Shown here: piece by piece, positions 7,957-15,373 of the stretch
How positions within the stretch are numbered: position 1 is the stretch's first letter
How the letters are laid out: every line of letters begins with the position of its first letter
Assembly (NCBI RefSeq): GCF_030147005.1
Contig: NZ_JASLAW010000059.1
Location: 1-21,676, forward strand
DNA length: 21,676 nt
Source of the DNA: Pseudomonas sp.
GTDB taxonomy: Bacteria > Pseudomonadota > Gammaproteobacteria > Pseudomonadales > Pseudomonadaceae
Reading direction: 5' to 3'
Notes under the pieces: generated by a model
Told to the model about the DNA's origin: nothing
The model's input: only the letters and a program-made list of their open reading frames with translations
The model's database searches: none
Translations under genes and position numbers: made by a program

Positions 7957-10650
7957 ATGAAAAGCCAACCCGATGTCGCGCGAATGGCGACCGAGGTAGT
8001 GACGCAATTACCGGTGCCTTCGCGCCTCGGTATGCTGCGTTTCGAGCGGCTTAATGAGGCAAGCTGGGCGCTGCTCTACCTCGACCCTAACTGCGAGCGC
8101 CAATTCGGCCTGCCGGCGGTCGAACTCTGCGCCTTGATCGGCACGCCGTACGCCAGCCTGATGGAACCCCAGGCGCGCTATCAACTGCACGACGCAATCC
8201 AGCAGCAACTGACCCACAGCCCCCACTACCTGGTGCGCTATACCCTGCACACCAGCGATGGCCCGCTGAGCCTGCTGGAAATGGGCGAGGCCTACAAGCA
8301 ACACAACCGTCACCTGTTGCGCGGCTACCTGATGGTGGTCGAGGGCCTGTTCAGCGAAATTCCCGCCACGCTGCCGACCGCCGACCTGGAAAACCAGAAC
8401 AGTCGCCTGCAAATCGCCCTGGAACTCAACCAGCGTGCGCAACAGGAACAGTTGCAGCACCTGGAGCGGGTACGCGCCCAGCAGGAGTTGATCCTGCTGC
8501 TGGCCCGCCAGCGCTACACCGCGCCCAATTCGCTGCAGGAAGCGGCCGAATTGATCACTCGCAGCGCCTGCGACATCTATCAGATCGATTGCGCCAGCAT
8601 CTGGAACCTGGAAGGCCAGCGCCTGGTGCCGATTTCGGCCTATCACCGCGCCGACCAGCAACACCATTTGCCCGAAGCGATCGACGCCAGCTGCTTCCCC
8701 GATTACCTCGAAGCCCTGCAAAGCAGCCGCGCGATCGATGCCACCAATGCGATGCGCGACCCGCGTACCCGGGAAATGGCCGAAAGCCTGATCGCCAAAG
8801 ATATCCACGCCATGCTCGACGCGAGCATCCGGGTGGATGGCCAAGTCGTCGGCGTGCTGTGCCTGGAGCAAAGCGGCTGTTCGCGTGCATGGCAGTCCGA
8901 TGAAATCGCCTTTGCCGGCGAGTTGGCGGACCAGTTCGCCCAAGTCATCAACAATCACAACCGGCGCACCGCCACCAGCGCCCTGCACCTGTTCCAACGT
9001 GCAGTGGAACAAAGCGCCAATGCCTTTTTGCTGGTCAATTGCGATGGCGTGGTGGAGTACGTCAACCCAAGCTTTACCGCCATTACCCAATACAGCGCCG
9101 AAGAGGTGCATGGCCACCGCCTGGCCCAGTTGCCGGCGCTGGAGAACCTCAGCGAGCTGCTGTTCGACGCGCCGTCGGCCCTGGCCAAGAGCAACAGTTG
9201 GCAGGGTGAGTTCAAAAGCCGACGCAAGAACCTGGAACCCTACTGGGGCCAACTGTCGATTTCCAAGGTGTATGGCGACAACCGCGAGTTGACCCACTAC
9301 ATCGGCATCTACGAAGACATCACCCAGACCAAGCTGGCGCAGCAGCGCATCGAACGCCTGGCCTACACCGACAACCTGACCAACCTGGGCAACCGCCCGG
9401 CATTCATCCGCAACCTCGACGAGCGCTTTGCCCGCGACAGCGACAGCCCGATCAGCCTGCTGCTGGTGGACATCGACAACTTCAAGCGAATCAACGACAG
9501 CCTCGGCCACCAGACCGGCGACAAGCTGCTGATCAGCCTGGCCCGTCGCCTGCGCAACAGTTTGAGCAGCGGTGGCAGCCTGGCACGCTTTGCCAGTAAC
9601 GAGTTTGCGGTGCTGCTGGACGATGCCGACATGGAGACCGGCCAGCAGGTGGCCAGCCAATTGCTGGCCACCCTCGACAAGCCGATGTTCGTCGACAACC
9701 AATTGATCAGCGTGACCGGCTCCGTGGGCCTGGCCTGCGCGCCGCTGCACGGGCGCGACCCGCAAACCCTGATGCGCAACGCCGGGCTGGCCCTGCACAA
9801 AGCCAAGGCCAACGGCAAACACCAGGTGCAGGTGTTTACCGAGGCCCTGAATGCCGAGGCGAGCTACAAGCTGTTCGTGGAAAACAACCTGCGCCGCGCG
9901 CTGACCCAGAACGAGCTGGACGTGTTCTACCAGCCCAAGCTGTGCCTGCGCAGTGGCCGCCTGCTGGGCATGGAAGCGCTGTTGCGCTGGAACCACCCGG
10001 AAAAGGGCATGATCCGCCCCGACCAGTTCATCAGCGTGGCCGAAGAGACCGGCTTGATCATCCCCATCGGCAAATGGATCGCCCGCCAGGCGTGCCGCAT
10101 GAGCCGCCAGTTGACGGCTGCGGGGCTGGGCAATTTGCAGGTGGCGATCAACCTGTCGCCCAAGCAGTTTTCCGACCCGGACCTGGTGGCCTCGATTGCC
10201 ACGATCCTCAAGGAAGAGCAGCTGCCGGCCAATCTGTTGGAGCTGGAGCTGACCGAAGGCCTGCTGCTGGAAGCCACCGAAGACACGCGCCTGCAACTGG
10301 ACCAGCTCAAGAGCTTCGGCCTGACCCTGGCGATGGACGACTTCGGCACCGGTTATTCGTCGCTGAGCTACTTGAAAAAATTCCCCATCGACATCATTAA
10401 GATTGATCGCAGCTTTATCCACGAAATCCCGGATAACCAGGACGACATGGAAATCACCTCGGCGGTCATCGCCATGGCCCACAACCTCAAGCTCAAGGTG
10501 GTGGCCGAAGGCATCGAAACCGCCGAGCAACTGGCGTTCCTGCGCCGGCATCGTTGCGACGTGGGCCAGGGCTACCTGTTCGACCGGCCAATCCCCGGCG
10601 CAGAGCTGCTGGAGAAGCTTAAACGCTACCCACGCGGGCCTATCGCCTGA
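7957..10650 (+). CDS. dipA: c-di-GMP phosphodiesterase, PAS/GAF/PAS/degenerate GGDEF/EAL (DipA/Pch-like)
   Basis: Probable cyclic-di-GMP phosphodiesterase that lowers c-di-GMP and so favours motility and biofilm dispersal. The 897-residue product has a PAS-like N-terminus (about 20-130), a short helical linker, a GAF domain (about 180-335), a PAS domain (about 343-460), a GGDEF domain (about 465-625) and an EAL domain (about 640-890). The GGDEF signature reads ASNEF (546-550), so cyclase activity is unlikely, although the DIDNFK metal region is kept. The EAL site looks complete: E673 of EALLRW, N732, E764, D794-D795 of DDFGTGYSS, K815, E851 and Q871. I see no membrane segment, so it is probably cytoplasmic. 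The domain order, the ASNEF motif and the place after aceF match P. aeruginosa PA5017 (DipA/Pch). I know that match from memory and have not tested it. The ribosome site before the ATG is weak. msrA follows 72 bases on, with no terminator seen between. Confidence 0.92.
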   Translation: MKSQPDVARMATEVVTQLPVPSRLGMLRFERLNEASWALLYLDPNCERQFGLPAVELCALIGTPYASLMEPQARYQLHDAIQQQLTHSPHYLVRYTLHTSDGPLSLLEMGEAYKQHNRHLLRGYLMVVEGLFSEIPATLPTADLENQNSRLQIALELNQRAQQEQLQHLERVRAQQELILLLARQRYTAPNSLQEAAELITRSACDIYQIDCASIWNLEGQRLVPISAYHRADQQHHLPEAIDASCFPDYLEALQSSRAIDATNAMRDPRTREMAESLIAKDIHAMLDASIRVDGQVVGVLCLEQSGCSRAWQSDEIAFAGELADQFAQVINNHNRRTATSALHLFQRAVEQSANAFLLVNCDGVVEYVNPSFTAITQYSAEEVHGHRLAQLPALENLSELLFDAPSALAKSNSWQGEFKSRRKNLEPYWGQLSISKVYGDNRELTHYIGIYEDITQTKLAQQRIERLAYTDNLTNLGNRPAFIRNLDERFARDSDSPISLLLVDIDNFKRINDSLGHQTGDKLLISLARRLRNSLSSGGSLARFASNEFAVLLDDADMETGQQVASQLLATLDKPMFVDNQLISVTGSVGLACAPLHGRDPQTLMRNAGLALHKAKANGKHQVQVFTEALNAEASYKLFVENNLRRALTQNELDVFYQPKLCLRSGRLLGMEALLRWNHPEKGMIRPDQFISVAEETGLIIPIGKWIARQACRMSRQLTAAGLGNLQVAINLSPKQFSDPDLVASIATILKEEQLPANLLELELTEGLLLEATEDTRLQLDQLKSFGLTLAMDDFGTGYSSLSYLKKFPIDIIKIDRSFIHEIPDNQDDMEITSAVIAMAHNLKLKVVAEGIETAEQLAFLRRHRCDVGQGYLFDRPIPGAELLEKLKRYPRGPIA

Positions 10651-10722
10651 CAGCGCTGTAACACTCGGGCACACTGGCGGTCTGACAATTTACCGTTACT
10701 CAACTTGACGAGAGGACTGATC

Positions 10723-11370
10723 ATGGTCTTGCGCTCGGAAATTCTGGTGAACAAAAACGTGCTGCCTACTCAAGAACAAGCTTTGCCTGGCCGTGAAACC
10801 CCGATGGCCTTGCCGCAAACCCATTACGTCAACGGCAACCCGCTGCTGGGCCCTTTCACCGACGACGTCGGCTTTGCGATCTTCGGCCTGGGATGTTTCT
10901 GGGGCGCTGAACGTAAGTTCTGGGAGAGCGACGGCGTGGTCAGCACCGTGGTTGGCTATGCCGGCGGCTTCACGCCCAACCCGACCTATGAAGAAGTCTG
11001 CTCGGGCCTGACCGGCCACAGCGAAGTGGTGCTGGTGGTGTACGACCAGGCCAAAGTGAAATACGAAGACTTGCTGAAGATGTTCTGGGAACTGCACAAC
11101 CCCACCCAGGGCATGCGCCAGGGCAACGATATCGGCAGCCAATACCGTTCGGTGATCTATGCCACCACGCCGGAACAACTGGCGGCGGCCAAGGCCAGTG
11201 CCGAGGCTTATCAGCAAGAGCTGACCAAGGCCGGCCTGGGCGAGATCACCACCGAAATCGACGAAGCGCCGACGGTGTACTTCGCCGAGGCGTATCACCA
11301 GCAGTACCTGGCGAAGAATCCGCAGGGTTACTGCGGGATCGGCGGCACTGGCGTGACCTGCCCGATCTGA
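10723..11370 (+). CDS. msrA: Peptide methionine sulfoxide reductase MsrA
   Basis: Reduces the S-epimer of methionine sulfoxide in proteins and free methionine, repairing oxidative damage in the cytoplasm. The 215-residue product has the catalytic motif GCFWGAE with the nucleophile at C58, plus GNDIGSQYRS, AEAYHQQYL and the two C-terminal resolving cysteines (C204 in GYCGIGG and C213 three residues from the end). This is the three-cysteine MsrA type seen in E. coli. I chose the ATG at 10723 because AGAGGA (10711-10716) is 6 bases upstream and the family begins there (MVLRS). A TTG start at 10705 in frame is unlikely. It follows dipA on the same strand, with possible co-transcription, and faces rlmJ across a REPIN. 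There is no fused MsrB domain. Confidence 0.96.
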   Translation: MVLRSEILVNKNVLPTQEQALPGRETPMALPQTHYVNGNPLLGPFTDDVGFAIFGLGCFWGAERKFWESDGVVSTVVGYAGGFTPNPTYEEVCSGLTGHSEVVLVVYDQAKVKYEDLLKMFWELHNPTQGMRQGNDIGSQYRSVIYATTPEQLAAAKASAEAYQQELTKAGLGEITTEIDEAPTVYFAEAYHQQYLAKNPQGYCGIGGTGVTCPI

Positions 11371-11380
11371 CGTCGATCTC

Positions 11381-11480
11381 TGTAGGAGCGAGCTTGCTCG
11401 CGAAAAACCTGAGAGCGCCGCAGGGCGTCAGGTTTCCCGCGTTATCGTTAACGATTTTCGCGAGCAAGCTCGCTCCTACA
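11381..11480. repeat. REPIN (GAGCGAGCTTGCTCGCG subfamily)
   Basis: Two 26-base arms, 11381-11406 and 11455-11480, are perfect inverted copies built on GTAGGAGCGAGCTTGCTCGC. Between them, AACCTGA (11404-11410) can pair with TCAGGTT to form a second hairpin. A pair of inverted REPs about 100 bp long is the REPIN form, which is spread by RAYT transposases encoded elsewhere. It fills the gap between the convergent ends of msrA and rlmJ and may end transcription from both sides. Confidence 0.9.
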
Positions 11481-11485
11481 GTTGG

Positions 11486-12322
11486 TTATTCGGCGATGAG
11501 CCAATCCATCTGCCATCCGCCCTGGGTCTGGCCAAGTTGCTTGGACAGCCACGGCAGCAATTCACGCAACTCCTCCTCCAAGCCCCACGGCGGGTTGGCA
11601 ATGGCCAGGCCCGAGCCCGTCAGGGTGTTGGGCGTGTCCAGTGGGTGCACCAGCAGCTCCACGCGTAACAGTTTCGGCGCACCAGTGCCGGCCAGGTCCT
11701 GGTAAAAGCGGCGCAACATGCGCGGGTCTTTCACCGGGTACCAAATCGCCGCGACGGTCTGGCGCATGCGGCTGACGGCTTCCTTGAGGGATGCCGCGCA
11801 ACGCTGCATTTCATCGAGTTTTTCAAACGGTGGGTCGATCAGCATCAAGGCGCGTTTTTCCGGCACCGGCAACAGGGCGCGCGGCACATGCCAGCCTTCG
11901 CCAAGGTGCACCTTGACCCGGCGATCACCCTTCATATTGTCCTTGAGCAGCACGCCGTCTTCCGGGTGCTTTTCGTTGAGCAGCACACGATCCTGGGGGC
12001 GCGTCAGGCGGCGCGCCAGCTCAGGCGAACCCGGGTAGTAACGCAACTGGCCATCCGGGTTCATCTCGTGCAGCACGCGCATGTAGTCGGCGGTGAGCGG
12101 CGGCAGGTCGTTTGCGCCCCACAGGCGGGCGATGCCTTCCAGGTATTCACCGGTGCGGTTGGCCTGGTCGCCCTGCAGGTCGTACAGGCCAATGCCGGCG
12201 TGGGTATCAAGGTAGGCGAACGGCTGCTCCTTGCGCGACATCAGGGCGATGAGGCGGGTCAAGGTCAGGTGTTTGAAGACATCGGCGTGGTTGCCGGCGT
12301 GAAAGGCGTGACGATAATTCAT
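11486..12322 (-). CDS. rlmJ: 23S rRNA (adenine-2030-N6)-methyltransferase RlmJ
   Basis: SAM-dependent methyltransferase that modifies A2030 of 23S rRNA. The 278-residue product begins MNYRHAFHAGNHADVFKH, the conserved start of the RlmJ (formerly YhiR) family. It has the SAM-binding stretch DTHAGIGLYD near 39-48 and the catalytic DPPF at 163-166, where E. coli has DPPY. The length matches the family. A good Shine-Dalgarno AGGAG (complement of 12328-12332) lies 5 bases before the ATG. It is downstream of, and on the same strand as, the broken DUF4123 gene, with 78 bases between, but I infer no functional link to the T6SS module. It ends at the REPIN shared with msrA. Confidence 0.95.
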   Translation of the reverse strand: MNYRHAFHAGNHADVFKHLTLTRLIALMSRKEQPFAYLDTHAGIGLYDLQGDQANRTGEYLEGIARLWGANDLPPLTADYMRVLHEMNPDGQLRYYPGSPELARRLTRPQDRVLLNEKHPEDGVLLKDNMKGDRRVKVHLGEGWHVPRALLPVPEKRALMLIDPPFEKLDEMQRCAASLKEAVSRMRQTVAAIWYPVKDPRMLRRFYQDLAGTGAPKLLRVELLVHPLDTPNTLTGSGLAIANPPWGLEEELRELLPWLSKQLGQTQGGWQMDWLIAE

Positions 12323-12400
12323 GGTTGCTCCTGCGCAGGGGGCGAAGTTTACCTTCTACCGACGCAAAGGTGCAGGGCCGCATGGCGGGTGGCGTCTTGC

Positions 12401-13122
12401 TTAACTCAATTGCGAAACGAGGTAATCGACCAGCGCTGCATGGCTGGCCCCTGGCTTGCGCACGAACCAGCCGAGCTTGTGCTGCAAGGTGGTCGGCGTG
12501 AATGCGGCGTACAGGTCAGGGCGCTGCTCTTGCAGCCATTGCAGCAGGTTGTCGATCAGTACGCGCGGCGATTGGTCTTCCAGGTGCTTGAGCAACGGCG
12601 CAGGCACTCGCCACCAAGGGCACGATTGAGCCGACGTGACCGCGCCAGTCGCCACCGTCAGCGGCTGGCCATTGATCAGATAACGCCCAAACACCGGCAA
12701 TACCTTCCCCGCCTCGTCCCAACTGCTGCCACATCGGCTGAAACTGAGCGCCATCCCAGAAGCGTAGAAACACCGCCTGATCGTTGGGCATCAGTACTTT
12801 GGTCAAGCTTTGCAGGTGAGCGACCACGGTTTCCAGCGTGCTGGAGGATACCGCCAACCAGCCCCAGTCAGTGGCTCGAGTGGAGGCCACCCAATCGAGG
12901 AACGCGCTGCCCGGCTCGACGATGCCCACGTAAGGCATCACCTCATCCCAATGGGCATAGGCCGTGCCTGCGCAGATCGCTTGCGCAGCGGCCCGCCGTC
13001 ATGGCTTGCCAGGCGGCGAGCGGCTTGGTATCGCTGGCGTTGCCCAGTACGGCAAAAATGCGTTCATCGGCCAGCAGAGGGAACTGTGCCAGCCAGGTGG
13101 TGGGGGCCATGGCGGTCTGCAT
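12401..13122 (-). pseudogene. DUF4123-like T6SS adaptor (Tap-1/TEC-like), two frameshifts
   Basis: The likely ancestral product is about 240 residues and resembles DUF4123 adaptors, which load effectors onto VgrG. Three fragments in successive frames make it up. The first (13122 to 12943, 59 aa) begins MQTAMAPTTWLAQFPLL. The second carries YAHWDEVMPYVGIVEPG and FLRFWDGAQFQPMWQQL. The third carries DEAGKVLPVFGRYLI and ends LVDYLVSQLS at 12401. Removing one base from each of two GGG runs (plus-strand CCC at 12992-12994 and 12718-12720) restores one continuous frame. Its ATG overlaps the vgrG stop as TGATG, so it was translationally coupled to vgrG. No effector gene follows. The frameshifts may be real decay or sequencing errors. 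The family call rests on position and on motifs such as FRFWD; it has not been searched. Confidence 0.72.
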
Positions 13123-15140
13123 CAGGAAACACTCCGTGTATGTTCAGTAATATCGCACTGCCCGGCCCGGCACCGCTCGCATTCTTCGCAAAAAGGCGCG
13201 CTGCGTTTCAGGCTGGCTACCTGCACAGTGCTCAGAGGAAGCGGGATAACCGCCTCCTCCCTCTCCTTCAAACCGGGCGTCAACGGCGCCGCCGCAGGTG
13301 CTGGTGCCCCGCCGGGCTGGATCGGCACGCTGCTGAAAATCCCGCCCGCCGACAGGGTGATCGACTGGCCTCCCGCTTGAATCGTGATGCTGGCCCCCGC
13401 GTCGATGACGATGCTTTGCCCAGCCGCCAGCTGAAGGGTGCGCCCGGCCCGCATGTGCTGCGATCCGCCGACCACCAGATGGTCATCCTGTTTGAGTTCA
13501 GTCAGGCGATTGCCATGGGTGATGCGCTGCTCTTCGCCCTGCACCTCATGGTGCGACTCACCTCCCACCGTTACCCGTCGCTGGTTATCGACCTGCACCT
13601 GCTGGTCATGCAACACATGCTCGGTCCAGTCCCGCTGAGCGCGCAGGTAGATTTCCTCGGCGCCCTTGCGGTCCTCGATGCGCAGTTCGTTGTAGCCACC
13701 GCCGCCGGGGCTGCTCTGGCTGCGAAAGATGCTGCGGGTCTGGTCGGCCGGCAGATCGAGAGGCAAACGATTTGCCGCGTTGGGCAGACAACCCATCACC
13801 ACCGGCATATCCACGTCGCCATCAACGAAGCCCACCAGCACTTCCATGCCGACTCGCGGGATCAGTACCGACCCATAACGGTCATGGGCCCAGCCGCTCG
13901 CCACGCGCAACCAACAACTGGAATGGTCGTTGCGCTCCCCGTCGCGATCCCAGGCCATCTGCACTTTGACGCGACCGTATTCGTCGCAATGGATTTCACT
14001 GTCGACAGGGCCGGTAACCACCGCGTTCTGGTAGCCCGACATGTGTGGCCGGGGCACGATCAGAGGTGTTCGAAACGGCACCTCCCAAGGCGTGGCTACG
14101 AACTCATTGCTATAGCCCGTGGGCAAGTCATCCCCATGGGCGTCAGGCGCAGACTCCTCCAATACCTGCGGCTGCTGCCCTGTATGGTGCAACTGGGTGA
14201 CCAGCCACAGATCATTCCACTGCTGACGCGGGTGGCCGGCCATTTTCAGAAACTGCCCCGTGACCAGGGCCGGCTGGTCGCTCGAACCGCTGGCTTGGCG
14301 AAAGTCGCTGCGATGGCGCTCCAACACGCGCTGTGCCAGGTACTTGCCGTGGGCTCGGTCAGTGAAATATCCAGGGTAGCGCTGCTCGTTGAGGGGCAGG
14401 TGTTGCCCGCTGGCTGCCGTGCTTTCCAATACCAAGCTGGGCTTTTTGAAGTCGTAGGCCCGCAGGTTCACGCCAGCGGTACGGGTTTCCAGCCGCAGGA
14501 TAAAGCGCCTGATGGCAGGCGCCTCGGCCACCATCCCGGAACCGGCCGAGTAGGGAGTGACGTGGTCCGGCTGGCTGAACACACTCTGGTCATCGCCAAA
14601 CACCAGCAGGTGACGCTGTGGACTGTGCTGAAAGTGATAGTGAATGCCCGATTCAACGCACAAGCGCTGGATGAACTGCAAATCGGTTTCATCGAACTGA
14701 ACACAGTACTCGCGCTCGGGGTATTGGCCGCTCAGGCGAAACACGAAGGTGTCACCCTGCACATCCTGCGCTTCCAACACCAGCGCAATGATCTGCGGCA
14801 CGGTTTTTTTCTGAAAAATCCTCTGGTGAGCGCTGTGCTCCAGATACGCCAACTGCGGCACCAGAGTGATCTGGTAACGGGTCAGACGCCTGCCCGAATC
14901 GCCTTGCGCGACTCGGTAAACTCGACCATGAACACCGTGGCCCTGAGCATCGAACCCCAGGAACGCTTGACGGTGCAGCAGGCTATCGAGGTCCAGATCG
15001 GGTTGTTCGCTCACCAGCTCAAGGTCAAAGCGAAAGGGAAGGCTGATAAATTCTTCACCCGTAAATCCATGAACCTTGAGATCGCAAGGCTCCCCATCCA
15101 GGGTCAGATTAAAGGCACTTTCATTGGCAGGAGCGAACAT
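13122..15140 (-). CDS. vgrG: Type VI secretion spike protein VgrG (TssI)
   Basis: Trimeric tip of the T6SS puncturing device, which carries effectors out of the cell. The 672-residue product shows a gp27-like part (about 8-340, with FPFRF-like LPFRFDLEL and YCVQFDETDLQFIQRL) and a gp5-like OB fold (about 385-450, with DEYGRVKVQMAWDRDG, WLRVASGWA and GMEVLVGFVDGD). The needle follows (about 470-600), with repeats such as QSIVIDAGASITIQAG. After an Ala/Pro linker (605-622) the end is a Cys-rich tail CEECERCRAGQC (C651, C654, C657, C662), with no enzyme domain. It has a weak ribosome site and no clear promoter in the 230 bases upstream. Its stop overlaps the start of the broken DUF4123 adaptor. 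No hcp, tss core genes or PAAR gene lie in the window, so it is an orphan vgrG cluster served by a T6SS elsewhere, if it is used at all. Confidence 0.93.
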   Translation of the reverse strand: MFAPANESAFNLTLDGEPCDLKVHGFTGEEFISLPFRFDLELVSEQPDLDLDSLLHRQAFLGFDAQGHGVHGRVYRVAQGDSGRRLTRYQITLVPQLAYLEHSAHQRIFQKKTVPQIIALVLEAQDVQGDTFVFRLSGQYPEREYCVQFDETDLQFIQRLCVESGIHYHFQHSPQRHLLVFGDDQSVFSQPDHVTPYSAGSGMVAEAPAIRRFILRLETRTAGVNLRAYDFKKPSLVLESTAASGQHLPLNEQRYPGYFTDRAHGKYLAQRVLERHRSDFRQASGSSDQPALVTGQFLKMAGHPRQQWNDLWLVTQLHHTGQQPQVLEESAPDAHGDDLPTGYSNEFVATPWEVPFRTPLIVPRPHMSGYQNAVVTGPVDSEIHCDEYGRVKVQMAWDRDGERNDHSSCWLRVASGWAHDRYGSVLIPRVGMEVLVGFVDGDVDMPVVMGCLPNAANRLPLDLPADQTRSIFRSQSSPGGGGYNELRIEDRKGAEEIYLRAQRDWTEHVLHDQQVQVDNQRRVTVGGESHHEVQGEEQRITHGNRLTELKQDDHLVVGGSQHMRAGRTLQLAAGQSIVIDAGASITIQAGGQSITLSAGGIFSSVPIQPGGAPAPAAAPLTPGLKEREEAVIPLPLSTVQVASLKRSAPFCEECERCRAGQCDITEHTRSVS

Positions 15141-15305
15141 CCGGTGTTTCTCTGCGAAGGGTGGGTGAGCGATTCTGCATCAGCCGCTTACCCAGTCGAG
15201 CGCTGCTCCGGAAAATAAGTAAGGTCCTACACTGGCAGCGCCGAAATCCTCGGACATCGGCGGGCTGACGTTCTTCGTCACGCGTCGGCAAACTCAATCA
15301 GACAT

Positions 15306-15338
15306 AAAAAAGGCCCGCATCCGTAGGACGTGGGCCTT
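15306..15338 (-). terminator. Intrinsic terminator of putP
   Basis: AAGGCCC (15310-15316) pairs with GGGCCTT (15332-15338), with extra inner pairs TCC/GGA. On the minus strand the stem is followed by six T (complement of 15306-15311). It lies 36 bases after the putP stop. On the plus strand the stem is followed by CTTTT, so it may work in both directions. Confidence 0.85.
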
Positions 15339-15373
15339 CTTTTCAACTACCTGGCGGTCAACGCCCAGCGGTG

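Noticed and set aside
8008..10674. 888-codon open frame antisense to dipA
   Set aside because: Nearly the same length as dipA and a by-product of codon bias; dipA has complete domain motifs.
12516..12941. 141-codon open frame as an independent gene
   Set aside because: Its first part is the middle of the broken DUF4123-like gene, and its tail after the second shift is low-quality Ala/Arg-rich sequence.
12810..15218. 802-codon open frame on the plus strand, antisense to vgrG
   Set aside because: vgrG has clear family motifs along its whole length; the antisense product has none.
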